From: Collinsella sp. AF20-14LB
GTDB lineage: Bacteria; Actinomycetota; Coriobacteriia; Coriobacteriales; Coriobacteriaceae
Direction of reading: 5' to 3'
Length of the DNA: 30,503 nt
Assembly: GCF_003459505.1 (NCBI RefSeq)
Contig: NZ_QRWD01000023.1
Location: 1-30,503, forward strand
Shown here one piece after another: positions 10,360 to 18,906 of this stretch (position 1 is its first letter; every line of letters begins with the position of its first letter). Made by a program: the position numbers and the translations under genes. The notes below the pieces were generated by a model. That model ran no database searches and was not told the DNA's origin. It saw only the letters and a program-made list of their open reading frames with translations.

Positions 10360-10651
10360 TGGCGCCGTCCCCTCCTTCCTTGATGCGTTCCAAGCACTCC
10401 ATGACCTCTGCCGTGTCTCCGGCGATGGCCAGAAGAATCATGTTTTGCGGGCAGCTCCCGCGAATATCCGTGACCTCGACACCTGCCGTCTTCTCGGCAA
10501 TGTCGCTCGCAACAACCATGTCGATGAGCTTTCCCTGCACGAGGCCCACGGCCGCCGGCAAGTACCCCTCGCTCCAACGACGGCCCGAACGCTGGCGCAA
10601 AATCGCCATCGTGCCGGGTGCTGGTGCCTTGATAACCTTGATATCAAGCAT
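10346..10651 (-). CDS. Small BMC-domain-like protein
   Basis: I take the start at 10651 (MLDIKVIKAPAPGTMAIL), which overlaps the end of the eutJ-like gene by 8 bases and has GAGGGTGA upstream; the frame is open back to 10690. The roughly 101-residue product has the sequence AVGLVQGKLIDMVVASDIAEKT followed by a strand-helix pattern (MILLAIAGDTAEVMECLERI) that resembles a divergent BMC domain. It lacks the usual GxIET start and PRPH segment of a facet protein. It may be a minor shell component or a shell-associated factor. Recognition is by general pattern only. Confidence 0.7.
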   Translation of the reverse strand: MLDIKVIKAPAPGTMAILRQRSGRRWSEGYLPAAVGLVQGKLIDMVVASDIAEKTAGVEVTDIRGSCPQNMILLAIAGDTAEVMECLERIKEGGDGANAHL

Positions 10652-11492
10652 CGGGGTCACCCTCGGCAGCGACCTGGCAGCCCAAGGCAATGCCCAAGGG
10701 CGTCACGAACATGGGGTGGTTGGGCTTGTGCACCGGGATGCCCAGAGCCTTCTCTACCGGAGCCTCGATGCCCGTAAGCTCGGCCGTGCCGCCCACCAAA
10801 ACGATCTCCGGCACGTCATAGCCGTCAATGGCACGCGCGATGATGCTCGCTACCTTGTCGATCGTGGGCTTAACGACCGGGAAGATCTCGCGGTGATGGG
10901 CGGGATCGCGCTTGTAAAGCTCAGCCTCGTCAAAGCTCATGCCGCGGGCGCCGGCCAGCACGAGCGAGAAGTGCGTGCCGCCCGTGGACTCGTCGATGCA
11001 TTCCGCCACGCAGCCGTCCTGAATAACGGAAATGCCGGTGGTGCCACCGCCGATATCCACCACGGCACCGTCGCGCGCGCCGATGAGCAGATTCGCTGCA
11101 GTGGGCTCGTCAAAGACGGCAACCACGTCGAGGCCCGCTCCTTCGGCGACGTTTTTTACCACGCCGCCATCGAGGCCTTCAGTTCCCGGGGGAAGGGCCA
11201 CGGCACAGGGCTCGAGTTCGCGCCCGAGCTGCTGCTCGAGCTCATCTTTGAGCTCACGCGCGATATCGACCGCGCCCATGTAGTCGACGACCATGCCGTC
11301 CTTGACCACACTGGCGAAGCGATACGCGCAGGCCACGGCCTCACCCGCGGCATCGACCACGGCGAGCACGATGAATGCGGTGCCCACATCGAGTCCGCAG
11401 TACAGGGGCTCGCCGGCACTCACCGGTCGGGGGTTGCCCACACGGTCGAGCAAATCTTGCAGACGAGTGTTAGCCACCTCGAAATCAACCAT
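10644..11492 (-). CDS. eutJ: EutJ-like actin/Hsp70-fold ATPase
   Basis: The product has 282 residues from the Met at 11492, chosen because GGGGAGG lies just upstream; a longer frame to 11570 has no such site. Actin-fold motifs are clear: phosphate 1 (YCGLDVGTAFIVLAVV, about 31-46), phosphate 2 (GAVVDIGGGTTGISV) and adenosine-type loop (VLVGGTAELTGIE). EutJ proteins are thought to be chaperone-like factors accompanying microcompartments; their exact role is not settled. The start overlaps the EutT-like gene by 8 bases and the end overlaps the next gene by 8 bases, a tightly coupled block. Confidence 0.9.
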   Translation of the reverse strand: MVDFEVANTRLQDLLDRVGNPRPVSAGEPLYCGLDVGTAFIVLAVVDAAGEAVACAYRFASVVKDGMVVDYMGAVDIARELKDELEQQLGRELEPCAVALPPGTEGLDGGVVKNVAEGAGLDVVAVFDEPTAANLLIGARDGAVVDIGGGTTGISVIQDGCVAECIDESTGGTHFSLVLAGARGMSFDEAELYKRDPAHHREIFPVVKPTIDKVASIIARAIDGYDVPEIVLVGGTAELTGIEAPVEKALGIPVHKPNHPMFVTPLGIALGCQVAAEGDPDA

Positions 11493-12111
11493 GGCGCACC
11501 TCCCCTGCAACCTTTTCCAAACACGTAGCCAGGCACGCGCGGCAGCGAACGACGCTTTGTGCCCAAGCATCCACGCTGGCGTGGCCCTCGGCCGTCATCT
11601 CGCTTGCAGCCTGCGCCCAAAAGCGCTGCGTGCGCGCGAGCTCGGCATCGAGCAGCGCCATCTCGTAGTAGAGCGGGTGCACCGCCGCGGAGAGCGGCGG
11701 GAGCACGGGCGCCGCCGGCACCTCGCTTGCGGTCTCGCATTCGGAAAGGAGACCGCCCAGGTCGGTGTGGGCTTGCCACAGGGTTCCCAGCGTGTCGCAC
11801 ACGTGGGCGATATCGTTCTCGATTCCCAGGGCATTACGGCCCAGCATGCGCAAGCGAGCGCCCAGGACGGCGATGTCGTCGTAAAACGAAGCCAATGTAT
11901 CCTCAGCACGTGCCGCTGCAAGAGCCGGGTCGGGTGCAGTGGTACCCGCAGCGCCGGAAGCAGCTCCGTAGCCCTCGCTGAAATCGATGTAGAAGTCGAT
12001 GAGGAACTGGCGCGCGCTCGGGGTGAGTTTGGCGTCCTCGGGCAGCGTATAGGTCGAAAAATGCTCTCGGTTGTATGCACCGCGCAGCTCGTTTTCGGTT
12101 ACGTAGAACAT
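11485..12111 (-). CDS. EutT-like (cobalamin adenosyltransferase-related) protein, probably not a B12 enzyme here
   Basis: The 208-residue protein begins like EutT (VTENELRGAY ... YTLPEDAKLTPSARQFLIDF), continues through an Ala-rich linker (about 50-70) and then a helical bundle that follows the adenosyltransferase fold by length and pattern (DLGGLLSECE, YYEMALLDAELARTQRFW). A CRACLATC segment is near the C-terminus. No B12-dependent enzyme is encoded nearby; CutC uses a glycyl radical. So an adenosyltransferase function seems out of place and a structural or assembly role is more likely. The LTPSA segment is shared with the PduL N-terminus (IVTPQAKDEA), hinting at a common encapsulation-type module. 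Start at 12111 with AAAGGAGGA. Confidence 0.7.
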   Translation of the reverse strand: MFYVTENELRGAYNREHFSTYTLPEDAKLTPSARQFLIDFYIDFSEGYGAASGAAGTTAPDPALAAARAEDTLASFYDDIAVLGARLRMLGRNALGIENDIAHVCDTLGTLWQAHTDLGGLLSECETASEVPAAPVLPPLSAAVHPLYYEMALLDAELARTQRFWAQAASEMTAEGHASVDAWAQSVVRCRACLATCLEKVAGEVRHG

Positions 12112-12138
12112 AGGTGTCTCCTCCTTTCTGGTTATCGG

Positions 12139-12588
12139 TCACTCGTTGGGCGCGACGCTTCGCACCCAGTCCAACAATTCGTCTACGCCTTCGCCGGTTG
12201 TTGCCGAAAGGCACAGGGCCGCATCGACGCCGGCATCCGCGAGCCTTGACAGCCCACGCTCGCGTTCGCCTTCGTCCAGCTGATCGCACTTGGTAAGTAC
12301 GCCCAGACAGGGCTCGTTGAACGCACGGGCAAAACCGCTCGAATAGAGCGTCTCGCCGCTCGCTCCGTCGATCAAAAGGAGCACCCCGGAAGCCTGGTTT
12401 TGCGACAACATGATCACGATGCTGTGCATCCAATGGTTCTCGATGTAGCCCCCCGGAACCTCGAAGCTGCGCGTGCGATAGAAACAATCCTCCCGATGCC
12501 GATGGTCGGAGGGCGCCCCTTCCACCAGATCGGAGATTGTCGACTTTCCCGAGCCGGGCAAGCCGATGATCATCAGGCGGTCCCCCAT
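12139..12588 (-). CDS. eutP: EutP/PduV-family small GTPase-like protein
   Basis: A 149-residue Ras-like protein with P-loop GLPGSGKST (about 8-16), the VLLLID strand, TKCD in place of NKxD (guanine recognition) and a SAT G5 motif near the C-terminus. EutP/PduV proteins accompany many microcompartments and may act in positioning or cargo handling. The ATG at 12588 overlaps the stop codon of the EutS-type gene (TGATG); a GTG one codon upstream is also possible. Residue count is normal for the family. Its order between eutS and the EutT-like gene mirrors eut-operon order. Confidence 0.9.
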   Translation of the reverse strand: MGDRLMIIGLPGSGKSTISDLVEGAPSDHRHREDCFYRTRSFEVPGGYIENHWMHSIVIMLSQNQASGVLLLIDGASGETLYSSGFARAFNEPCLGVLTKCDQLDEGERERGLSRLADAGVDAALCLSATTGEGVDELLDWVRSVAPNE

Positions 12589-12926
12589 CACGACCTCGTG
12601 ACCTCATGGGCACGAAATCCCAGGCCGTCATGGAGAACGCGGACGACCTCCTGCATCGACGTCTCGACGCTTTGCACGTCGCCCAAGACCACCACGGCGC
12701 CGGTAAAGCGATCGAGAAACCCGATGCTCACCGGAGCCGCCTTCGCGGCGATATCGGCCGCGATAATAGAGGTTTCCTCCGGCGACAGCGTGAGGATGCC
12801 GATGGATTGGCCATGAGGCACGCCGATGCGGTCGTAGATATCCGGCGCGGGAGACGCGATAACGTGTGCCAACACGACTTCCTTGCCATCGACCGACTCT
12901 TGGATGATGCGCTGAAGATGTTCCAT
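12588..12926 (-). CDS. eutS: EutS/PduU-type circularly permuted BMC-H shell protein
   Basis: The 112-residue protein closely follows EutS: QRIIQESVDGKEVVLAHVIA, then GQSIGILTLSPEETSIIAADIA, then VSIGFLDRFTGAVVVLGDV. In this subfamily the BMC fold is permuted and the N-terminal strands form a small barrel that closes the central pore. It follows cutD by 9 bases and its stop codon overlaps the eutP start. It is one of several distinct shell proteins in the locus and the only permuted one. Confidence 0.93.
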   Translation of the reverse strand: MEHLQRIIQESVDGKEVVLAHVIASPAPDIYDRIGVPHGQSIGILTLSPEETSIIAADIAAKAAPVSIGFLDRFTGAVVVLGDVQSVETSMQEVVRVLHDGLGFRAHEVTRS

Positions 12927-12935
12927 GCCCCACTC

Positions 12936-13883
12936 CTAGTGTCGAACGAGGTTGACCTTGAAATCGGCCCCGGAGATCCAGCCTTCGATGTGATTCAGGT
13001 CGTCTTCCGAAAGCGACGGGTCGCCTTCGATCTCGTAGTCACGGCCAAGCTGCGCATACTTGCCCACACCCAGCTTGTGGTAGGGCAGCAGGTCCACGCC
13101 GTCGAAATTCTTCTGATAGCGATACGGTGTGAAAAACTCGATCATGGCGTCGATCTCGGCCTTGTCGTCGTTCACCCCGTGGAGCAGCGGCATGCGTACG
13201 CGCACGTTAAAGCCGTTTTCCAGCAGAGCGCGAATATTGGCAAGAATCTGCTCATTGTTCACGCCGGTCCAGCGCTTGTGCTTGACCGGGTCCATCTGCT
13301 TGATGTCGAACAAGAACAGGTCCACGTAGCGTGCGATATCAAGAATCGTCTCGGTCTTGGTATAGCCGCACGTCTCGATGGCCGTGTGATAGCCGCGGTC
13401 CTTGCAGGCGGCAAGCAGGGCGCGGGCGGCCTCGGGCTGCGCCAAGACCTCACCGCCGCCCAGGGTCACGCCGCCGCCGGACATGCGATAGAAGTCTGCA
13501 TCCTGGTCCATAAACGAAACCAGATCGCAGATCTTGCGGTCCTCGCCCATGATGGAGAGCGCCTTTTGCAGACAAGCCTTCTCACAGGCACCGCAGCCCA
13601 AGCACTGCTTGGTGCGGTCCACCACATGCTCGCCGTTCACGAACTGGTGAACCCCTGCGGGACATGCGTCAACACACGCCCCGCAGTTCACACAAGCGGT
13701 CTGCTTGAACATGACCTCAAAACCACGACGCTGGCTCTCGGGATTGGAGCACCACTTGCAGCGCAGAGGGCATCCCTTGAAGAACGCGATGGAGCGAATG
13801 CCCGGACCGTCGTACATGTTGTACTTCTGCGTATTGAAGATGCGCGCACGGCGCTCAAGGCTCTCTTCCAGCTGCTCGCTCAT
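12936..13883 (-). CDS. cutD: CutC-activating radical SAM enzyme
   Basis: The product has 315 residues from the Met at 13883, chosen because AAGGAGGA lies 5-12 bases upstream; the frame runs on to 13916 without one. It uses S-adenosylmethionine to install the glycyl radical on CutC. The radical SAM cluster motif GCPLRCKWC gives Cys38, Cys42 and Cys45. An inserted ferredoxin-like domain carries two more 4Fe-4S sites: Cys64/67/70/74 and Cys94/97/100/104. The SAM-binding GGG (VTLGGGEVLAQ) follows. This two-cluster insert is typical of the glycyl-radical activases related to CutD rather than of PFL activase. It lies 55 bases after cutC. Confidence 0.96.
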   Translation of the reverse strand: MSEQLEESLERRARIFNTQKYNMYDGPGIRSIAFFKGCPLRCKWCSNPESQRRGFEVMFKQTACVNCGACVDACPAGVHQFVNGEHVVDRTKQCLGCGACEKACLQKALSIMGEDRKICDLVSFMDQDADFYRMSGGGVTLGGGEVLAQPEAARALLAACKDRGYHTAIETCGYTKTETILDIARYVDLFLFDIKQMDPVKHKRWTGVNNEQILANIRALLENGFNVRVRMPLLHGVNDDKAEIDAMIEFFTPYRYQKNFDGVDLLPYHKLGVGKYAQLGRDYEIEGDPSLSEDDLNHIEGWISGADFKVNLVRH

Positions 13884-13938
13884 ATGCGTCCTCCTTTCTG
13901 TACGGGTTGCGCCCATTTGGGCTTGAGTGGTTACATGC

Positions 13939-16473
13939 TTAGAGCTTGGTCAGCATCGTGCGGCTGATGATCTCGTCCTGAACGTCCTTGCACAGCTCGA
14001 CGAAGAACGCGCTGTAGCCGGCGACGCGAACTACCAGGTCGCGATGCTCCTCGGGGTGAGCCTGGGCGTCGAGCAGCGTCTGGTTGTCCAGATAGTTGAA
14101 CTGCATCTCGCCGTTGCCGTACATGCAGGCCGTTCGCAGCAGCGTGACCAGGCCGTTTTCGCCCTCGGGGGTATCCAGCAGACCGGCCATGAGCTTGAAG
14201 TTGTGCACCATGCCGATGTTCATGCTGTCGTTGCTCATCTTGGAGACCGATTTGATGATGGCGGTGGGGCCGTTGTGGTCAGCGCCCTGGGTGGGGCTGA
14301 TGCCGTCGGAAAGCGGCGTCCAGGCCTTGCGGCCGTTGGCGGAGGCGCCGGTCATCTGACCAAACGGGGTGTTGTTGGAGATGGACAGCGTGCCGTGGGA
14401 CAGGCGCGAATACAGGGTCTTGAACTGGCTGTGGATATGCTCGGTGAAGTAGACGATGTCGGACACGAACTGATCGGCGTAGTCGTCGTCATTGCCGTAC
14501 TTGGGAGCATCCAGGCAGTCCTGACGCATTCTCTCGTAGCCCACGAAGTCGGCCTTGAGGCCCTCGTTGAGCTCGCACAGCGTGTACTTGTGGTCGTCGA
14601 AGACAAGCTTCTTGATGGCAGCCATGGAGTCGGCGTAAGTGGCAAGGCCGCTCCACACGACGCCCGGTCCGAAGTTGTACATGGCACCGCCAGCAGAGAC
14701 ATCCTTGCCAGACTCCATGCAGCCCTCGAACATGATGGACATCAGGGGCTTAGGAGCCATGTCGCGGTGCACGCGCTGCGAGATCACCGTCATGACGCTC
14801 GTCCACTTGGTGATGTAGTAGATGGTGCTTTTGACCGCAGCCTCGAACTCCTCAAAGGTGTGATACTGATCCAGGTCGCCCAGGTCGGGGGTAACCTGCT
14901 TGCCATACCACAGGGGCACGCCGTGGTTGAGCGTAAGCTCGATGGCGATGGGCCACTGGGTGTATGAGGTGGAGGTCCACTGATACAGACGGCCGGACTT
15001 TTGCGGCTCGACGCAGCCCATCATGCAGTAGTCGCGTGCGTCCTCGACGGAGACGCCCTTTGCGAGCATCATCTTGACGTGCGTGTCGTCAAAGTGGCAG
15101 GCGGGGAAGCCCATGCCGGAGCGAACGACGTCCACGATCTTGCGCAGGTACTTCTCGGGGCTCTTGTTATGAATACGGCAGGCCAGGGAAGGCTGGTAGA
15201 TCTTGACGTGACGCACGGCGTCCATCAGCAGGTAGGTGAGGTCGTTGGTGGCGTCGGCACCGGAGCGGGTCACGCCGCCGAGCGTCATGTTGACGAACGG
15301 CTGGTAGCCAGCGAAGAATTTGGAGGCGTCCTCGGAAGTGGCCCACATCATCTCGCTCATCTTGATGAGCATGCAGCCGGCGATATCGAAGGCCTGGTAG
15401 TCGGTCAGACGGCCAGCCTCCTTATCGGCCTTATAGAAGGGATACATGTACTGGTCAACACGGCCGATGGACATACCGGTCTGGTTCTCCTCAACCGGTA
15501 GCAGGCTCTCGACAACCCACACGGACTGCACGGCCTCCCAGAAAGTGCGCGGCTTGTGAGCAGGCACGTTCTTGAGGTTCTCGCAGATCTGCAGGAGCTC
15601 GGCACGGCGCTTGGGATCGGCGCACTCCTGGGCCTTCTGGCAAGCGAAGTCGGACAGACGACGGGCGTAAATCATGACGCCCTCGGTGGTGTCGATGACG
15701 GACTTGTAGAAGTAGATCTTGTCCAGGTCCTCGGGGTTTGCGTAGTCAAGGTGCTTGAGGTGCTCGCGAGCCTCGTCCTGAATGTCCTGCATGCCCTTCT
15801 TCATCAGGATGACGTCGTAGCCGGGGTTGGAGTCGCCGCCGCCGTTCACCTGATGATACGAGCAGTCGGAAACAAAGGACTCACCGGAGAGCTCCCAGCC
15901 GCCGCACTCGCGGTACTGATCCTCGCACACTTCGTCGAGCGACTTGCCCTCCCAAAACGGGAAGAGCTCCTCGCGCATGTACTTCTTATCCTCTTCGGAG
16001 ATATAGAAGGGGTCTTGAGCGCGCGTGCCAATGGTGTCGAGCTCGTCGCGCAGCCAACGCCAGGCGATATCGGGCGAGAAGGCACCGGCGCGCGGGGCAC
16101 CCGTGGGGTTGCCGACGATAAGCTCGTCGTCCTGGATGATCAGCGGGGCGGTCTCACAGCAGTAACGGAAGCACTTGGCGCGCAGCTCAATCTTGGGCAT
16201 GCCCGGGTTCTTGCGAGTGAACTCGGTGACGGCGCGGGCGCGGTGGGTGGTGATGGAGGGGACCTGCTTGAGGAAATTCTGCTTCAGGCGCACGTGGCGC
16301 TCGGTAGGGCCATCGGGGGTCTCGGTGCCCTCGACATGGGCGGGCACGCTGTCCAGCGGACGATCGAGCTGATCGGCAACCTTGCTGAACATGGCGCGGA
16401 CGCTTGCACGCTGCTCTTCACTCATGTTCTTGGTGGCATCGGACAGCTGCTTGGCAAACTCTTGAATATCCAT
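13939..16473 (-). CDS. cutC: Choline trimethylamine-lyase (glycyl radical enzyme)
   Basis: The 844-residue enzyme cleaves choline to trimethylamine and acetaldehyde. Relative to the Desulfovibrio alaskensis enzyme all key residues are present with an offset of two: thiyl Cys487 and base Glu489 ([12 protein letters not shown]), Thr500 and Tyr504 ([10 protein letters not shown]), Tyr206 and Asp214 ([10 protein letters not shown]) that contact the trimethylammonium group, Phe393, and radical Gly819 (RVAGYSAFF). It is the short form, lacking the roughly 300-residue N-terminal extension of the Klebsiella type. The N-terminal region (1-60) is helical and may contribute to encapsulation. Start at 16473 with AAAAGGAG. 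Glycerol, propanediol and isethionate lyases are excluded by the choline-contact residues. Confidence 0.98.
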   Translation of the reverse strand: MDIQEFAKQLSDATKNMSEEQRASVRAMFSKVADQLDRPLDSVPAHVEGTETPDGPTERHVRLKQNFLKQVPSITTHRARAVTEFTRKNPGMPKIELRAKCFRYCCETAPLIIQDDELIVGNPTGAPRAGAFSPDIAWRWLRDELDTIGTRAQDPFYISEEDKKYMREELFPFWEGKSLDEVCEDQYRECGGWELSGESFVSDCSYHQVNGGGDSNPGYDVILMKKGMQDIQDEAREHLKHLDYANPEDLDKIYFYKSVIDTTEGVMIYARRLSDFACQKAQECADPKRRAELLQICENLKNVPAHKPRTFWEAVQSVWVVESLLPVEENQTGMSIGRVDQYMYPFYKADKEAGRLTDYQAFDIAGCMLIKMSEMMWATSEDASKFFAGYQPFVNMTLGGVTRSGADATNDLTYLLMDAVRHVKIYQPSLACRIHNKSPEKYLRKIVDVVRSGMGFPACHFDDTHVKMMLAKGVSVEDARDYCMMGCVEPQKSGRLYQWTSTSYTQWPIAIELTLNHGVPLWYGKQVTPDLGDLDQYHTFEEFEAAVKSTIYYITKWTSVMTVISQRVHRDMAPKPLMSIMFEGCMESGKDVSAGGAMYNFGPGVVWSGLATYADSMAAIKKLVFDDHKYTLCELNEGLKADFVGYERMRQDCLDAPKYGNDDDYADQFVSDIVYFTEHIHSQFKTLYSRLSHGTLSISNNTPFGQMTGASANGRKAWTPLSDGISPTQGADHNGPTAIIKSVSKMSNDSMNIGMVHNFKLMAGLLDTPEGENGLVTLLRTACMYGNGEMQFNYLDNQTLLDAQAHPEEHRDLVVRVAGYSAFFVELCKDVQDEIISRTMLTKL

Positions 16474-16489
16474 CGGTACTCCTTTTCTT

Positions 16490-17989
16490 CTAATCGGTCA
16501 TGATTTGAAGCAGGCTCGCAAACCACGCGTCGGCTTGATCGGCAACGGGGGTTTCGGTCTGCTGTTCGGTCATATGTGCGGCAATCTTCCAATCTGGCGC
16601 TCGGTTGAGCCCTGCTTCCTCGAGAAGAGAAAGATCAGACGAGTCGAGGTTGCTCCCAACCTGGCGCCGGCGGATAAAGTCGCGATAGGTCACGCCCAGA
16701 TTCGAGGTCGTCGCGCTCTCCCATCCGGTAACGGTGAGGGTCTTGGGCAGTGTGGAGTGACAGCCTGTGGCTCCCATGCCTGTCCCCACATTCACGAGAA
16801 TGCGTCCCACCGGTTTTTTGAGAACAAACTGGCGAACGACTTCGCCGTCGCGCGAGAATATCGAAAGCGCGTTTCCCGAGCCGCTGTTCAAAATCAGCTC
16901 GATGCACTTCTCGCAGGCATCGCGCCAGTTCTCCTCCACGTAGTAAGACAGCACGGGGCCGTACTTGGTGCGCGAGAAGTAGCTGCGCTCCGAGACATAA
17001 GGCTTCTCGGCCACAAGCACACGTGTCGAGGCGGGCACCACGATATCGGCACGGCGCGCAAGATCACACGCCGACTTACCGATAGCCTCGCGATAGGAAC
17101 GACCGTCGTCGCGAAAACACACGCGATAGAGGCGTTGACACTCCTCGTCGGTGAGGAAGTAGCAGCCGCGATGCTTGAGCTCGGCCTTAAAGGCCTCATC
17201 CACAACCTGCTCGACCACAACCGATTGCTCGGCACCGGGAAGCATGCCGTAGCAAAACGATTTACCGCATACGACCTCCTCGGCACATAGGGCCAAGTCG
17301 GCGGTTTGCTCCACAAAGACCGGGTTGTTGCCAATCGTGGCACAGTACACGTCTTTACCCGTGGTGTTGACCACGTGGATGTGTTCGCACTCACGCGAGT
17401 CGATGAGCACGCGAACAGCCGACTGAGCGCCCAGCCACTCCTCGCCCTCAGGCGCATAGAGCTCCAAAAACGTAAGGGCATCGAGCGGGTAATGGCACTC
17501 ATGGGCCACCTTGCGCACGTCCTCGATCACGGCCTTGCACGTTGAATGCGTGCGCTGACGTGCCGAGAAGATGATCGGGCTCTTGGAGGCAACGGCGCAC
17601 ACAAGTTGCGAGAGCATCGTGGGAACGCACAGCCAGTCAGGCAAAAGCGAGACGACCGTGCCCTTGGAGATGCCCACCTCAACAGAATGCGTGGCGTTGC
17701 GCGAGTAGAGCTCTTGCGTGGGCGTCTGGGCGCACACATCATCCAAAAGATCAGTGAGCACCCACTCGATAAGCGCCTGTTCGTCTTCCTCGTTGCCGTA
17801 GTCGCTTTCGGCAACCGCCAGCTGGGCATAGGCGCCGCAGTTGGGCAGCAGGCGTTCGCGTAGGGCCTTCAAAAAACCATCGACAAGCGTGCCGGGCAGA
17901 CCCTCGAGAACTTCCTTCGACTCCTCGGCGTGCTCCAAAAGAATGCGCGCCTCCTGAACTGAGCGAAGGTCGGTATCAACAAGGGACAT
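16490..17989 (-). CDS. Degenerate aldehyde dehydrogenase paralogue lacking the catalytic cysteine
   Basis: The 499-residue protein aligns along its length with CutF of the same locus, including the frame of the active-site segment: [13 protein letters not shown] here (244-256) against TFDYGTICASEQS in CutF. The catalytic Cys251 of CutF is Pro251 here. The cofactor loop is also changed ([20 protein letters not shown] in place of the GGPGMVK loop). The fold-defining parts remain ([23 protein letters not shown]). Its C-terminus (about 480-499, [17 protein letters not shown]) could be a docking helix. I infer a structural or regulatory partner rather than an active dehydrogenase. It lies directly upstream of cutC with good AAGGAGG signals; the frame is intact over 500 codons, so it is maintained and not a decaying pseudogene. 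Confidence 0.88.
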   Translation of the reverse strand: MSLVDTDLRSVQEARILLEHAEESKEVLEGLPGTLVDGFLKALRERLLPNCGAYAQLAVAESDYGNEEDEQALIEWVLTDLLDDVCAQTPTQELYSRNATHSVEVGISKGTVVSLLPDWLCVPTMLSQLVCAVASKSPIIFSARQRTHSTCKAVIEDVRKVAHECHYPLDALTFLELYAPEGEEWLGAQSAVRVLIDSRECEHIHVVNTTGKDVYCATIGNNPVFVEQTADLALCAEEVVCGKSFCYGMLPGAEQSVVVEQVVDEAFKAELKHRGCYFLTDEECQRLYRVCFRDDGRSYREAIGKSACDLARRADIVVPASTRVLVAEKPYVSERSYFSRTKYGPVLSYYVEENWRDACEKCIELILNSGSGNALSIFSRDGEVVRQFVLKKPVGRILVNVGTGMGATGCHSTLPKTLTVTGWESATTSNLGVTYRDFIRRRQVGSNLDSSDLSLLEEAGLNRAPDWKIAAHMTEQQTETPVADQADAWFASLLQIMTD

Positions 17990-18000
17990 GGCACACCTCC

Positions 18001-18312
18001 TTAGTAGGGAAGCAGGTTCTCAAGACGATAGCGGCCGGTGATCTTCTTCAGATCAGGATGCGGACGCGGGATAACAACCGAGCTGTACACCTCGGCGCCC
18101 AGGGCCTCGACGGCTTCAACGCCGGCGTGTACCGCGGCCTCGACGGCGGAGACATCGCCCTCGACAAGAATGGAGATGTAGCCGGATGCGGTGTTCTCAT
18201 AACCAATCAGGCTCACATCGCCGGCCTTGCACATGGCGTCGCCGGCCTCGAGCACCCAAACGAGGCCAAAGGTCTCGATGGCACCGAATGCGTTGCCTTT
18301 GCTTTCAGGCAT
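18001..18312 (-). CDS. BMC-H shell protein with short C-terminal extension
   Basis: A 103-residue BMC domain (AFGAIETFGLVWVLEAGDAM ... VIPRPHPDL) with the conserved PRPH, followed by a roughly 15-residue tail (KKITGRYRLENLLPY). It differs clearly from the repeated BMC-H set at 6224-9139, so it is a separate shell tile. The start at 18312 has AGGAGGT 5 bases upstream. It sits 11 bases before the aldehyde dehydrogenase paralogue. GDVSLIGYENTASGYISI replaces the usual pore-side segment, suggesting a different pore. Confidence 0.93.
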   Translation of the reverse strand: MPESKGNAFGAIETFGLVWVLEAGDAMCKAGDVSLIGYENTASGYISILVEGDVSAVEAAVHAGVEAVEALGAEVYSSVVIPRPHPDLKKITGRYRLENLLPY

Positions 18313-18321
18313 CGGGACCTC

Positions 18322-18618
18322 CTAAAAATCCACGTCGTGAACGGAAACGACATCACCGATAGGTGGAACAGGACGCTTCATGACGTTTTGAGCCGTAACT
18401 TTGCCAATGGCCGATGCGGCCTCGACGCCCGCTTTGACGGCGGACTCGCATGCAGCGACATCGCCCTTGACGATAACGGTGACGAGCGTGGAACCAACGT
18501 TCTCATAGCTCACGAGCTCACATTCGCCCGCCTTGAGCATCTTATCTGCGGCTTCCAGAGCCGGAACCATGCCGATGGTCTCAATGAGGCCGATGGCTTC
18601 TTCGCCGGTATAGCGCAT
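18322..18618 (-). CDS. BMC-H shell protein
   Basis: A 98-residue BMC domain (EEAIGLIETIGMVPALEAAD ... LVTVIVKGDVAACESAVKAG) with a C-terminal segment KRPVPPIGDVVSVHDVDF in which the usual PRPH is changed to KRPVPP. It is the first shell gene of the operon, with AAAGGAG before the ATG, and lies 9 bases from the next BMC-H. It is distinct from all other BMC-H copies in the window. Confidence 0.92.
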   Translation of the reverse strand: MRYTGEEAIGLIETIGMVPALEAADKMLKAGECELVSYENVGSTLVTVIVKGDVAACESAVKAGVEAASAIGKVTAQNVMKRPVPPIGDVVSVHDVDF

Positions 18619-18633
18619 GAGGTAGCTCCTTTC

Positions 18634-18906
18634 CTATTTGATATAGGAATTGATGGTGTCACGCTGCTCTTGGCCAGCGCTGTAATAGACGCGGACCTCG
18701 CCCGCATCGTCCAGATCAAAATGGCACTCGCTGATCAGACCGTTCTTCTCGGCGGTCATCAGAGCTTCCTGCATCTTGGGCTTGGTAAAAGCGCTAAACG
18801 AGGAGTAGTCGCCCTTGAGAGCCTCCATGACGTCGTCGGCGCAAGCCCTGTCATGGCAGGTAAAGTACTTGAGCATGGCGTAGTTCAAAGGCAGCACGCT
18901 ACTCAC
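18634..18906 (-). CDS. Unrecognised 90-residue protein, possibly winged-helix
   Basis: I do not recognise this family. The protein is soluble, with an alternating helix pattern (NYAMLKYFTCHD, ADDVMEALKGDY, PKMQEALMTAEKNGLI) followed by two short strands (ECHFDLDDAGEVRVYYSAG). That order of helices and a two-stranded wing is compatible with a small winged-helix DNA-binding domain, but no motif proves it. It overlaps the end of the transporter gene by 8 bases and precedes the first shell gene by 15 bases, so it belongs to the operon. It might be a second regulator or a small cargo protein. Confidence 0.7.
   Translation of the reverse strand: MSSVLPLNYAMLKYFTCHDRACADDVMEALKGDYSSFSAFTKPKMQEALMTAEKNGLISECHFDLDDAGEVRVYYSAGQEQRDTINSYIK

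Noticed and set aside
11485..12111. Functional cobalamin adenosyltransferase
   Set aside because: There is no B12-dependent enzyme in the locus and the match to EutT is clear only in the N-terminal module; I kept the gene but not the activity.
13939..16473. Glycyl radical enzyme as pyruvate formate-lyase, glycerol/propanediol dehydratase or isethionate lyase
   Set aside because: The [19 protein letters not shown] segment and Asp214/Tyr206/Phe393 reproduce the choline-binding set of CutC, and the shell locus makes acetyl-CoA, not propionyl-CoA or sulfite.
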